NCBI GenBank assembly: GCA_947474995.1
Contig: CANJNJ010000034.1
Coordinates: 1-40,520, forward strand
Length of the DNA stretch: 40,520 bases
Direction: 5' to 3'
From: Opitutaceae bacterium
GTDB lineage: Bacteria > Verrucomicrobiota > Verrucomicrobiia > Opitutales > Opitutaceae
Shown: positions 32,820-40,520 of the stretch, in pieces
Layout of the letters: the number at the start of each line of letters is the position of its first letter
Numbering within the stretch: position 1 is the first letter of the stretch
Position numbers and translations under genes: made by a program
Notes under the pieces: model-generated
Seen by the model: only the letters and a program-made list of their open reading frames with translations
Told to the model about the DNA's origin: nothing
Databases searched by the model: none

Positions 32820-33710
32820 TCAGCCTTTTTCGGGACTGCTGATGCCAAACACGCGCTCGGGTAGACCCGGGTGGCGATTCTCCCCCGAAAACATCCGCGT
32901 CAGGGAGCGTTGCACTTTGAAACCCAGCCTCGCCATCAGTTCGCCGGCCGCCCGATTTGGCTCGAGCACGTCGAGGAAAACTTTGCGCCCCGCCACGCGC
33001 CGAAGCACGTGACCGAGCAGTTCCCAAGCCGTCGCCGCGTCGCGGGCGATCCACGGACCCACCTGGACCGCGTTGGTCCCTTCGCGCGCGAGAATGTAGC
33101 CGGCGATCCCCGCCGCATCTCGCCACACGAAACCCAATTCCGGATGGCGGCGACTGAGCGTCGTCACGACCGCCGGTCGCGGCGCGCCAAACGCTTCCGC
33201 GTCGAACGCGATGAGGGCCGGAAGGATGGCTTCCGTGATCGGAGCGACGCCACTCGCGGCGTCCCCGCTGCCGCTGGGCGCCACGCCCTCGAAGCGGGAC
33301 AATCCGTATTCGTCCTGAAAACCCATCGGCAGGTAGACGTTCCGACCCAGGGGCGTCGCATCGAGTTTCACGCAGCGGACACCGCGCGCGCGCAGCGAAG
33401 CGATGGCCGCGTGCAGCAACGCCGTGCCGACCCCCGTGCGCCGCTGCTCCGGGTGCACCAGCACCATGCCGACCCAGCCAAAGCGATCGCCGTAACGGAT
33501 CGTGGTCGCCGTGCCGACCACCCGGTCGCCCACCTCGGCCGCAAAGCATCCTTCCGGTTCGAATTCCAGATAGCCGACCCAATCCCGCTCCGTCTGGTTC
33601 CAACCCGCCAGCCGGCGCAGTTCGTGCGCGACCGGAATGTCGCTTGCGACCAACCGGCGAATCGACCGGGCGGCCGGCGCGGCGGAGGGTGAATTATTCG
33701 GGCGCGTCAT
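32820..33710 (-). CDS. GNAT-family N-acetyltransferase (two GNAT units)
   Basis: 296 residues. The N-terminal GNAT domain (about 15-150) has IRRLVASDIPVAHELRRLAG, the acetyl-CoA site VGMVLVHPEQRRTGVGTALL and the following LDATPLGRNVYLPMGFQDEY. The second half (about 160-280) is a degenerate GNAT unit with GPWIARDAATAWELLGHVLR, then LGFKVQRSLTRMFSGEN. The substrate is unknown. The ATG at 33710 (MTRPNNSPSAAPAARS) is chosen because the longer frame upstream is antisense to the divergent epimerase gene. The last codons run into repeat-like sequence shared with the spacer beyond. Confidence 0.88.
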   Translation of the reverse strand: MTRPNNSPSAAPAARSIRRLVASDIPVAHELRRLAGWNQTERDWVGYLEFEPEGCFAAEVGDRVVGTATTIRYGDRFGWVGMVLVHPEQRRTGVGTALLHAAIASLRARGVRCVKLDATPLGRNVYLPMGFQDEYGLSRFEGVAPSGSGDAASGVAPITEAILPALIAFDAEAFGAPRPAVVTTLSRRHPELGFVWRDAAGIAGYILAREGTNAVQVGPWIARDAATAWELLGHVLRRVAGRKVFLDVLEPNRAAGELMARLGFKVQRSLTRMFSGENRHPGLPERVFGISSPEKG

Positions 33711-33860
33711 TCGCGGCGTTTCTCTCTCATCGTCCGCGCGTGATCCAGCGCGAACGCGTGACGAAGCCCACCCGCGCCGCAGAGTTCCCGGTCCCGCGCC
33801 CGCGGGACCGGCGAGTTTGTGCTTGTGCTCGTCCCCCTGTTTTCTAGCTACACGATCACT

Positions 33861-34925
33861 TTGAGTCCTTCTGCTCCCGATCGGGCCCAGCCAGTTAGCC
33901 TGGCGCTGCCCTGCCCAGCGGACGACGTGGACCTTTTTCTGAGTGAACCCACCACCGAGGTCGTGCAGTCGCTCGCCGGGATGACCGGACCGATTCTCGT
34001 CCTCGGTGCTGGTGGCAAGATGGGCTTGCACCTCTGCCTGATGCTGCGCCGGGCGATGCATCTCCTCAGTCGCAGCGACGCGGTGGTGGCCGTGTCCCGT
34101 TTTTCCACGCTCCGCGACCGCGCGATCTTCGAACAGCATGGCATCAAGACCCAGGTCTGCGACCTGGCCGACGAGGAACAACTCGCCGTGCTGCCCTCGG
34201 CGTCGACCGTGTTCTTCCTCGCGGGCGCCAAGTTCGGCACGGACGCGAATGCCGCGCTGCTCCATCGCGCCAATGTCGAGGTCCCCCAAAAGGTCGCGGC
34301 GCGTTTTCGCACCGCCCGGATTATCGCCTTCTCCACGGGCTGCGTGTACCCGTTTGTGCCCATCGCTTCGGGTGGCGCCACCGAGGTGACGCGACCGCAG
34401 CCGGTGGGAGCCTATGCCGAGTCCTGCCTGGCCCGCGAGCAGGCTTTCAGCGATGCCGCCGCCCATCACGGCACCCGCGTGGTGCTGATTCGGCTCAATT
34501 ATTCCGTCGAATTTCGTTACGGCGTCCTCGTCGATGTCGCGCAAAAAATCCTCGCAGGCCAGCCGGTCGACGTGACGACGGGGCACTTCAACGCCATCTG
34601 GCAACGCGATGCGGTCGCCCACATCATTCAATCGTGGGCCTGCACGGAATCGCCCGCGGTGCCGCTCAATATCACAGGCCAGGAAACGCTTTCGGTCCGG
34701 GAGGTCGCGCGGCACTTCGGCAAGCTCCTGGGCCGGCGCGTCGAGTTCACCGGCCAGGAATCAGCCACGGCTTGGCTCAACAACGCCACGCGCTCGCACC
34801 GCCGGTTTGGCCCGCCCCCCACGACGCCCGAACAGATGATGGCGTGGATCGCCGCGTGGCTCACGCGCGGGGGCTCCACCTGGGGCAAGCCGACCGCCTT
34901 CGAAAATCGCGAAGGTCGATTCTGA
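33861..34925 (+). CDS. NAD-dependent epimerase/dehydratase-family (extended SDR) protein
   Basis: About 354 residues. The Rossmann motif reads ILVLGAGGKMGLHLCLML, an unusual GxGGKMG form. Later come RIIAFSTGCVYPF (catalytic Ser/Thr region) and the YAESCLAREQAF block in the Y-x-x-x-K position with Lys replaced, then VVLIRLNYSVEFRYGVLVDV. The active-site lysine is therefore not obvious, and activity may differ from classic epimerases. The start is uncertain: TTG 33861 is used, with GTG 33819 and GTG 33927 as alternatives. The DapA-family gene follows by 31 bases, so they are one operon. A sugar-acid or amino-sugar substrate is a guess. Confidence 0.8.
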   Translation: MSPSAPDRAQPVSLALPCPADDVDLFLSEPTTEVVQSLAGMTGPILVLGAGGKMGLHLCLMLRRAMHLLSRSDAVVAVSRFSTLRDRAIFEQHGIKTQVCDLADEEQLAVLPSASTVFFLAGAKFGTDANAALLHRANVEVPQKVAARFRTARIIAFSTGCVYPFVPIASGGATEVTRPQPVGAYAESCLAREQAFSDAAAHHGTRVVLIRLNYSVEFRYGVLVDVAQKILAGQPVDVTTGHFNAIWQRDAVAHIIQSWACTESPAVPLNITGQETLSVREVARHFGKLLGRRVEFTGQESATAWLNNATRSHRRFGPPPTTPEQMMAWIAAWLTRGGSTWGKPTAFENREGRF

Positions 34926-34956
34926 TGGCCGACCCGCCATCGCCCAAACCCATCGC

Positions 34957-35997
34957 ATGTCCTTCAACGTTCGCCGCCATCTCCTCGCCGGTCAGGTGAT
35001 TCCCGCCGTGCCGCTGGCCCTCAACCGTTCCCGCCGTTGGAGCGAACGAAGGCAACGGGCCATCGTCCGCTACTATGTGGACGCGGGAGCAGGAGGCATC
35101 GCGGTCGGCGTGCACTCCACGCAATTTGCCATCCGCGACCCGGAACACGGCCTGCATGGGCCGATCCTCCAACTCGCCGCCGAAGCGGCGCGCGCCTGGC
35201 TGGGCCCGAAGCCGCGCGCCTTTGGTTTGATCGCCGGAATTTGCGGGCAGACGCCCCAGGCGCGTCGGGAAGCCCAACTCGCCGCCGGCCACGGTTATCA
35301 CGCCGGCTTGCTCAGCCTGGGCGCGTGGGCGGGTGCACCGGAACGGGCGGTCCTGCAGCATTGTCGCGCCGTGGCCCGCGAGTTGCCGCTGATTGGTTTC
35401 TATCTGCAGCCGGCCGTGGGCGGCCGCGATTTCTCGTACCGCTTTTGGCGCGAGTTCGCCGAGATTCCGCAGCTCGTCGCCATCAAGATCGCACCTTTCA
35501 ATCGCTATCGCACGATCGATGTCGTGCGCGCCGTCGGCGAGGCCGGGCGGGACGACGTCGCGCTGTATACAGGCAACGACGACGCGATCGTCGCGGATCT
35601 GGTCACGCCCTTCGAGTTTGGCGGGCGCACGCGGTTTATCGACGGCGGACTGCTGGGACAATGGGGCGTCTGGACGCGGGAAGCGGTTGCCCTGTTCGGC
35701 GAACTCCAAACGGCCCGACGCCAGCAGCGGCTCGATTCCCGCTGGCTCAAGCGCGGCGCGGCGCTGACGGACGCGAATGCGGCCATCTTCGACGCCGCCC
35801 ATAACTTTGCGGGCTGCCTCCCCGGCATCCACGAGGTCCTGCGCCGGCAAGGACTCTTCGAGACGACGGCCTGCCTCGATCCGCATGAGCGCCTCTCGCC
35901 CGGCCAGGCCGCGGAAATCACGCGGGTGACGAAGGCCTATCCATGGCTGGTGGACGATGAATTCGTGGGAAAGAATCTCCGACGCTGGCTGGGATAG
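34957..35997 (+). CDS. dihydrodipicolinate synthase (DapA)-family lyase/aldolase
   Basis: 346 residues, longer than DapA (about 290). The barrel includes VRYYVDAGAGGIAVGVHSTQ, GFYLQPAVGG (Tyr149 in the place of the catalytic tyrosine) and the Schiff-base lysine Lys177 in LVAIKIAPFNRY. LYTGNDDAIVADLV and ALFDAAHNFAGCLPGIHEVL-like C-terminal helices follow. Such enzymes cleave or dehydrate 2-keto sugar acids (for example KDG or KDGal) rather than make dihydrodipicolinate, judged by catabolic neighbours. It follows the epimerase closely and precedes the PLP enzyme by 231 bp. Confidence 0.87.
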   Translation: MSFNVRRHLLAGQVIPAVPLALNRSRRWSERRQRAIVRYYVDAGAGGIAVGVHSTQFAIRDPEHGLHGPILQLAAEAARAWLGPKPRAFGLIAGICGQTPQARREAQLAAGHGYHAGLLSLGAWAGAPERAVLQHCRAVARELPLIGFYLQPAVGGRDFSYRFWREFAEIPQLVAIKIAPFNRYRTIDVVRAVGEAGRDDVALYTGNDDAIVADLVTPFEFGGRTRFIDGGLLGQWGVWTREAVALFGELQTARRQQRLDSRWLKRGAALTDANAAIFDAAHNFAGCLPGIHEVLRRQGLFETTACLDPHERLSPGQAAEITRVTKAYPWLVDDEFVGKNLRRWLG

Positions 35998-36045
35998 GAA
36001 CGTGTTCGAACCTTGTCCCCAGCATTTTTCTACGGAGCCGCCGAG

Positions 36046-36121
36046 GAATTCAGCAACCAGAAGCCAGGAACCAGACGAGATAAACTCACCGCTGATTCCT
36101 GGTTTCCTGGCTTCTGAATTC
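36046..36121. repeat. inverted repeat, ATTCAGC-GCCAGAA family copy 2
   Basis: GAATTCAG (36046-36053) is inverted as CTGAATTC (36114-36121), and CAGAAGCCAGGAA (36058-36070) as TTCCTGGCTTCTG (36104-36116). It lies in the spacer before the PLP enzyme and matches the copy at 11184-11235. Confidence 0.8.
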
Positions 36122-36228
36122 GCCCTCCACCGATTGAGGCAAATACCCTCAACGCAAAAAGTTTTTCACAAACCCGGAACCCATCCTTGTCCTCCGCGGA
36201 ATCTCCCACCCATGCTGGAACCCGCCTC

Positions 36229-37383
36229 ATGAATCCGTCCGCTTCCCGCACGCCGCCGCTCCCCCCGCATCCCGCCCCCGCCACCGTCGGCATGAGCCTC
36301 GACGAGGTCGACACCCCCGCGCTACTGCTCGACCTCGACGCCTTCGAGCGCAACCTCGCGCGCCTGCCGGCCTCGCTCCGTGGCGTCTCGGTTCGCGTGC
36401 GGCCGCACGCGAAATCACACAAATGCCCGGACATCGCCCTCCGGCAAATCGAACACGGCGCCATCGGCGTGTGCTGCCAGAAGGTCAGCGAGGCGGAAGC
36501 CATGGTCCGCGGAGGCGTCAAAGACGTCCTCGTGTCCAACCAAGTCATCGGAGCGACGAAAATTGCGCGGCTGGTCGCGCTGGCGAAAGAGGCGAAAATG
36601 GGCGTGTGCGTCGACGACCTTGGCAATGTCGCCGACCTCAGCCAAGCCGCGCAGCGCGCGGGTGCGAAACTCGACGTCTATGTGGAAGTGAACGTCGGCG
36701 CGAATCGTTGCGGCGCGGATCCGGGCGCCCCGGTGGTGGCGCTGGCGCGGGCCATCGCCACTGGTCCGGGCCTGACCTTCGCCGGCCTTCACGCCTACCA
36801 CGGCGCGGCCCAACACAAGCGCACGCCCGCCGAGCGCAAACAGGGGATCGACGATGCCGTGGCCAAAGTGAAGCAAACGCTGGCGCTCCTCGAGCAGGCG
36901 GGCCTGCCCGCGCGGATCGTAACCGGAGCCGGCACGGGCACCTATCCGCTCGAGGCCTCGAGCAACGTGTACCACGAAATCCAGCCGGGCTCGTACATTT
37001 TCATGGATGCCGACTATGGGCGGAACCTCGGCGCCGACGGCCAGCCGGTCCATGAGTTCGAGCACAGTCTGTTTCTACTCGCGACGGTGATGAGCCACAC
37101 GAACCCGCAACGGGCGGCGGTGGACGTCGGGCTCAAAGCCCACAGCGTCGATTCCGGCCTGCCGCTGGTCCACGGCCTCCCGGGGGCCACCTACGTGCGG
37201 GCGGCCGACGAGCACGGCGTGCTCGCCCTCACCGAGCCGGCGACCGTCACGCTCGGTCAGAAAATCCGGCTGATTCCCGGACACTGCGATCCCACCGTGA
37301 ATCTCTACGACTGGATGGTTTGCTACCGGGGCCATCACGTCGAGGCCCTCTGGCCCATCACGGGGCGCGGCCGGTTTTATTGA
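36229..37383 (+). CDS. PLP-dependent D-threonine aldolase/D-serine dehydratase-like enzyme
   Basis: 384 residues, fold type III (alanine-racemase-like barrel plus metal-binding C-terminal domain). VDTPALLLDLDAFERNLARL, the PLP lysine Lys62 in VRPHAKSHKC, and VYVEVNVGANRCG are typical. AGLHAYHGAAQH and GAGTGTYPLEASSNVYHEIQ follow, as does the metal site near the C-terminus, IPGHCDPTVNLYDW. The HCD arrangement agrees better with D-threonine or 3-hydroxy-D-aspartate aldolase than with alanine racemase, though the substrate is not certain. ATG 36229 is used, with ATG 36292 (MSLDEVDTPALL) as a tighter alternative. The gene is preceded by an inverted repeat and followed by another. Confidence 0.9.
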   Translation: MNPSASRTPPLPPHPAPATVGMSLDEVDTPALLLDLDAFERNLARLPASLRGVSVRVRPHAKSHKCPDIALRQIEHGAIGVCCQKVSEAEAMVRGGVKDVLVSNQVIGATKIARLVALAKEAKMGVCVDDLGNVADLSQAAQRAGAKLDVYVEVNVGANRCGADPGAPVVALARAIATGPGLTFAGLHAYHGAAQHKRTPAERKQGIDDAVAKVKQTLALLEQAGLPARIVTGAGTGTYPLEASSNVYHEIQPGSYIFMDADYGRNLGADGQPVHEFEHSLFLLATVMSHTNPQRAAVDVGLKAHSVDSGLPLVHGLPGATYVRAADEHGVLALTEPATVTLGQKIRLIPGHCDPTVNLYDWMVCYRGHHVEALWPITGRGRFY

Positions 37384-37407
37384 TCGAATCTTGGAACCCG
37401 GCCGCCC

Positions 37408-37487
37408 TGTCATTCTGAGCGAAGCAAAGAATCCATCTCATCGGCGGTGACGGCGTCGTGGATTCTTCGCTCGCGCTCAGAATGACA
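37408..37487. repeat. inverted repeat element, ATTCTGAGCG family copy 2
   Basis: TGTCATTCTGAGCGAAGC (37408-37425) onward to GAATCCA is inverted as TGGATTCTTCGCTCGCGCTC onward, ending CAGAATGACA at 37487. The 80-bp element fills the spacer between the PLP enzyme and the hydroxyacid dehydrogenase. Confidence 0.85.
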
Positions 37488-37524
37488 AACCTGACTGCCA
37501 TCGCCCCCATTTTCAGCCTTCGCC

Positions 37525-38472
37525 ATGAAGTTATACGTCTCCTCCAATTCCATCGGCCCAGCCGAGCAGGCCGAACTCCGCACGCTTTTGCCGGCGGATG
37601 ACGTCTGCATTGCCAATTTCGACTCCCTGTCGGAGGCCGATCGCCGCGCCTTCCTCGAGGCCGACGCGGTGCTCGGGACCGCGCCGGTCGATTTGCTGCC
37701 GGCGGCGCATCGCCTGCGCTGGATTCAGTTCACATCGGTCGGGATCGACGGCTACCGCCAGACGGACTGGTCGAAATACGCCGGCCAAATCACGTGCACC
37801 AATCTCCGCGGCATTCTGGCCGATCCGATGGCGCAGACGATTCTCGGCGGCTTGCTGGCCCTGAATCGCGGGGTCGAGCAACTCGCCGCCCTTAAACCGA
37901 AACGCGACTGGCAGAAGATGGTCCTGTTTCCGCAACTGCAGGTCATCCATGGCGCCCACGTGCTCTTGCTCGGGGCCGGCTCGGTCAATCAGCGACTGCG
38001 CGAACTGCTCACGCCTTACCATTGCCGGTTCACGGTCTACGCCCGCACCTCGGGTGACATTCACACTCCGGCGGAGCTCGATGCTGTCCTGCCGACGGCG
38101 GATATCGTCAGCGCCGCCCTGCCCGACACGCCCGGCACCCGGGATTTGCTCAACGCCGCCCGGATCGCTCGGTTCAAACCCACCGCCCTGTTCGCCAATG
38201 TCGGGCGCGGCTCGCTCGTCGACGAAGCGGCCTTGATCGCCGCCCTCCAGACCGGTCGCCTGCGGGGCGCCGTGATCGATGTCACGCGCCGCGAGCCGCT
38301 GCCGCCGGACGATCCCTTTTGGACCTGTCCGCGGACCATCCTCACGCAGCATACATCGGGCGGCTCCAACCTGGTTTCGCCGGACGTGGTGGGAGTTTTC
38401 AAAACGAATCTCGCGCGCTACCGTGCCGGCCAGCCCCTGCTGAACGTCGTCGACTGGGCCAAGGGGTACTGA
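37525..38472 (+). CDS. D-2-hydroxyacid dehydrogenase
   Basis: 315 residues. The NAD-binding loop is VLLLGAGSVNQRLRELL, which deviates from the usual GxGxxG. Catalytic positions are Arg in NVGRGSLVDEAAL, Glu in IDVTRREPLPPDDP and His in LTQHTSGGSN. The substrate-side N-terminal region has FTSVGIDGYRQTDW. The family reduces 2-keto acids to D-2-hydroxy acids or oxidises them. The physiological substrate is unknown, but glyoxylate/hydroxypyruvate would connect to the glycerate made by the sugar-acid route. The weak dinucleotide loop (GAGSVN) is unusual. It lies between a repeat element and the transporter gene. Confidence 0.89.
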   Translation: MKLYVSSNSIGPAEQAELRTLLPADDVCIANFDSLSEADRRAFLEADAVLGTAPVDLLPAAHRLRWIQFTSVGIDGYRQTDWSKYAGQITCTNLRGILADPMAQTILGGLLALNRGVEQLAALKPKRDWQKMVLFPQLQVIHGAHVLLLGAGSVNQRLRELLTPYHCRFTVYARTSGDIHTPAELDAVLPTADIVSAALPDTPGTRDLLNAARIARFKPTALFANVGRGSLVDEAALIAALQTGRLRGAVIDVTRREPLPPDDPFWTCPRTILTQHTSGGSNLVSPDVVGVFKTNLARYRAGQPLLNVVDWAKGY

Positions 38473-38509
38473 CGCACGCGATTCAACACCGGACCGAAGG
38501 ATTTTCGGA

Positions 38510-38610
38510 GGGGCTTTACGCCCCGATGCGTCGCGGGGTGAACCCGCTCCTACCCGCCCGAAATCGAACCATTGTCGGGGGACCCATGCGTTCCGGGAAA
38601 ACTTTTCCCG
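38510..38610. repeat. hairpin-rich spacer before the transporter gene
   Basis: GGGGCTTTACGCCCC (38510-38524) forms a hairpin, then GGGGTGAACCCGCTCC follows. CGGGAAAA/TTTTCCCG (38594-38601 with 38603-38610) is a perfect 8-bp arm palindrome. The first part resembles dispersed repeats. Confidence 0.6.
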
Positions 38611-38664
38611 CCGTCGCTTGACCTCGCGCGCCGCCGCACGACAGATTGGCGCGCCCCTTCCCCT

Positions 38665-39960
38665 ATGATCTCTTTTGCGACTCCCCCCAAAACCAAGGTT
38701 GCGCCGTGGAAATGGTGGGTGGTTGTGCTGATGCTGCTCGCCACCGTCGTGAACTATATCGACCGGCAGACGCTGGGCTCGCTGGCCACGTTCATCAAAG
38801 CCGACTTCCATCTCAACGAGGAGGGCTACGGCACGCTCGAGGCGGTGTTCGGTTATTCCTACGCGGTCTTCCTGATTATCGCGGGATTTCTGGCCGACCG
38901 CTGGGACCTGCGCTGGCTTTACCCCGGGGCGCTTTTGGTCTGGTCCATCGCCGGCTTCGCCACGGGATTCGTCGACACGATTCTTCAACTGCAGATTTGC
39001 CGCGCCTTCCTTGGCGCCGCCGAGGCGTTCAACTGGCCGGTCGCCATCGGCGTCATCCGCCGGATTATCCCGCGGGAATCGCAGGCGTTCGCCAACGGAC
39101 TGTTTAACAGTGGCATGACACTGGGCGCCGTGCTGACGCCCATCCTCGTGCTGCTGCTGGTCGGCCCCCACGGCGAAGGCTGGCGGCGGCTGTTCATCAT
39201 CGTCGGAGCCGTGGGCTCGATTTGGATCATCCTCTGGCTGCTGGGCACCCGCGGCGAAAAAGCCGCGGAGATGTCGCACGCCACGCAGGCCGAGTCGCTG
39301 GGCACCGCCCATGTTCCCTTTAGTTCGGTTTTCGCCCTGCGGGCGTTTTGGATCACGATGGCCGTGGGCGTGGCGGTCAACATGAGCTGGCACTTTTACC
39401 GGGTATGGCTGCCGCGTCACCTCGTGGTGGACCTGCGCTTCGATGATCGCCAGCTGCAGTACCTATTGATCGGGTTTTATCTCGCCGCCGACATCGGCAG
39501 CATCGCCATCGGATTCCTCGTGCGCAAACTCACCCAAGGGGGGCGTTCGGTCGAACGGGCGCGAAAAATCGTCGTGATGATTGCCGCCGGGTTGTGCCTC
39601 GTGGCCACGCCAGTCGTCTTCAGTCCCGGTCGCGCGGTGATGTTCCCGCTCTACTGCATCGTCGGCGCGGGCATCATGGGGGTCTTCGCGATGTTCTACA
39701 CTTTCGTCCAGGACATCACGCCGCAGCACACGTCCAAGTGCCTCGGCCTGGCCGGCGCGACCGCCTGGTTCATCAATTCACAATTGCACCCGCTGGTGGG
39801 CCGCTTCGCCGACACGCACTCGCCCGCGATGGGAAAATTTGCGCCGATGATCTTGGTCGCCGGTATCCTCCCGATGCTCGCCGCGCTCTTCGCGCTCACG
39901 TGGCACGAGAAGCCGGAAAGTGGCGCCGGTTCCGCGCCGGCGGGCCCGGCGGGAACCTGA
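38665..39960 (+). CDS. MFS transporter, hexuronate/ACS-type (ExuT-like)
   Basis: 431 residues with 12 predicted membrane helices. Family features include VVLMLLATVVNYIDRQTLGS in the first helix, FGYSYAVFLIIAGFLADRWD (loop 2-3), and RAFLGAAEAFNWPVAIGVIR. A central loop of charged residues (RGEKAAEMSHATQAESLG) joins the two halves, and MSWHFYRVWLPRHLVVDLRF opens the second. Anion:cation symporters of this group import glucuronate, galacturonate, glucarate or related acids with protons. That fits the GudD/GarL/GarR-like genes 8 kb upstream. ATG 38665 (MISFATPPKTKVAPWKWW) is chosen because the upstream frame is repeat sequence. Confidence 0.92.
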   Translation: MISFATPPKTKVAPWKWWVVVLMLLATVVNYIDRQTLGSLATFIKADFHLNEEGYGTLEAVFGYSYAVFLIIAGFLADRWDLRWLYPGALLVWSIAGFATGFVDTILQLQICRAFLGAAEAFNWPVAIGVIRRIIPRESQAFANGLFNSGMTLGAVLTPILVLLLVGPHGEGWRRLFIIVGAVGSIWIILWLLGTRGEKAAEMSHATQAESLGTAHVPFSSVFALRAFWITMAVGVAVNMSWHFYRVWLPRHLVVDLRFDDRQLQYLLIGFYLAADIGSIAIGFLVRKLTQGGRSVERARKIVVMIAAGLCLVATPVVFSPGRAVMFPLYCIVGAGIMGVFAMFYTFVQDITPQHTSKCLGLAGATAWFINSQLHPLVGRFADTHSPAMGKFAPMILVAGILPMLAALFALTWHEKPESGAGSAPAGPAGT

Positions 39961-40086
39961 CGACCAGGAAAGCCGCCCGGTCTCGGTTCTGTTTCGCGCG
40001 CGGAGAGGCGGCGGCGCAGAGCAATCCCCCGTCCTCCGCGAGCTCTGCGCCTCTGCGCGAGTTACCCTGCCTTACTCAATCCATTA

Positions 40087-40520
40087 CTCCCGCCCGCTTC
40101 GCTCAAGGCGCGAAGGCGCAGAGATCGGAGCTGGCCGGACCTCGAACTACCAAGCATTTTTGGCCGCAAAAAGGCGCAGAAGACGCAAAACAAACCACGG
40201 CGACGACCGCCCTGAGCGGTTGATCGAAACAACCCGGTTGGCAAAATCCTGCCCCCTCCCTGCCCCTGCCTTTTTTGCGCCTTTTGTGCTTTTTTGCGGC
40301 TAATGGATTGATGGCTCGACTCTGCGCCTTTGCGCCTCTGCGCGATTAACTCTGCTTTGATTAAAAACAAATCTCCCGCCCGCTTCGCTCAAGGCGCGAA
40401 GACGCGGAGTTCGGAGCTGGCCGGACCTCGAACTACCAAGCATTTTTGGCCGCAAAAAGGCGCAGAAGACGCAAAACAAACCACGGCGACGACCGCCCTG
40501 AGCGGTTGATCGAAACAACC
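40087..40520. repeat. tandem direct repeat of about 148 bp, 286-bp spacing, runs past window end
   Basis: Copy 1 at 40087-40234 and copy 2 at 40373-40520 start CTCCCGCCCGCTTCGCTCAA and agree at all but three positions (near 40116-40126). The 138 bases between them include GCGCCTCTGCGCGA, also seen before copy 1, and a GCGCAAAAA-type inverted motif. No gene is present from 39961 to the window end. Confidence 0.85.

Noticed and set aside
32820-34715. 631-codon minus-strand frame covering GNAT and the region of the epimerase
   Set aside because: Only the part from ATG 33710 has acetyltransferase motifs. The upstream half is antisense to the epimerase gene.

Overview
The window is GC-rich chromosomal DNA from a bacterium. 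Gene content and repeat style point to Verrucomicrobiota, probably the Opitutales/Opitutaceae. The reasons are an adjacent rnhC-rnhB pair, a NIPSNAP protein with a remnant Tat signal, many catabolic dehydrogenases and sugar-acid enzymes, and intergenic spaces full of dispersed palindromic and heptad (GTTGARA-type) repeats. This assignment is an inference, because no rRNA gene is present.

Layout. 1-2590: an unknown gene and an SNF2-family ATPase that lacks its second helicase lobe, then non-coding debris that ends exactly at the 3' end of a tRNA-Gly(GCC). This looks like the edge of an integrated or decayed element. 2752-7924: a signalling block with an NtrC-like response regulator, two membrane-anchored proteins, an ECF sigma factor, a divergent envelope protein and a soluble NtrB-like histidine kinase. 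8110-18820: housekeeping genes (rnhC-rnhB, mutY, a TIM-barrel isomerase, rpsU, dnaE, an RsmB-like RNA methyltransferase and a SAM methyltransferase). 19310-26283: an acetyl-CoA-synthetase-like ligase, a thiolase, aldose 1-epimerase and an eight-heme c-type cytochrome fused to TPRs.

26406-31110 (minus strand): a sugar-acid block. A GudD-like dehydratase, a GarL-like HpaI-family aldolase and a GarR-like reductase form a coherent route from D-glucarate through 5-keto-4-deoxy-glucarate to pyruvate plus tartronate semialdehyde and then D-glycerate. An SDR dehydrogenase lies downstream. 31339-33710: a small unknown protein, a NIPSNAP protein and a double-GNAT acetyltransferase. 33861-39960 (plus strand): a second catabolic run with an NAD-dependent epimerase, a DapA-family lyase/aldolase, a PLP D-threonine-aldolase-like enzyme, a D-2-hydroxyacid dehydrogenase and a hexuronate-type MFS transporter. 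The transporter could plausibly feed the sugar-acid pathway. The window ends in a tandem repeat about 148 bp long with a 286-bp spacing that runs off the edge.

The most distinctive property is the repeat landscape. At least six families recur between genes, often as inverted pairs. Three related elements appear to sit in frame inside coding genes (dnaE, the RsmB-like gene and the SAM methyltransferase), where they encode low-complexity insertions.
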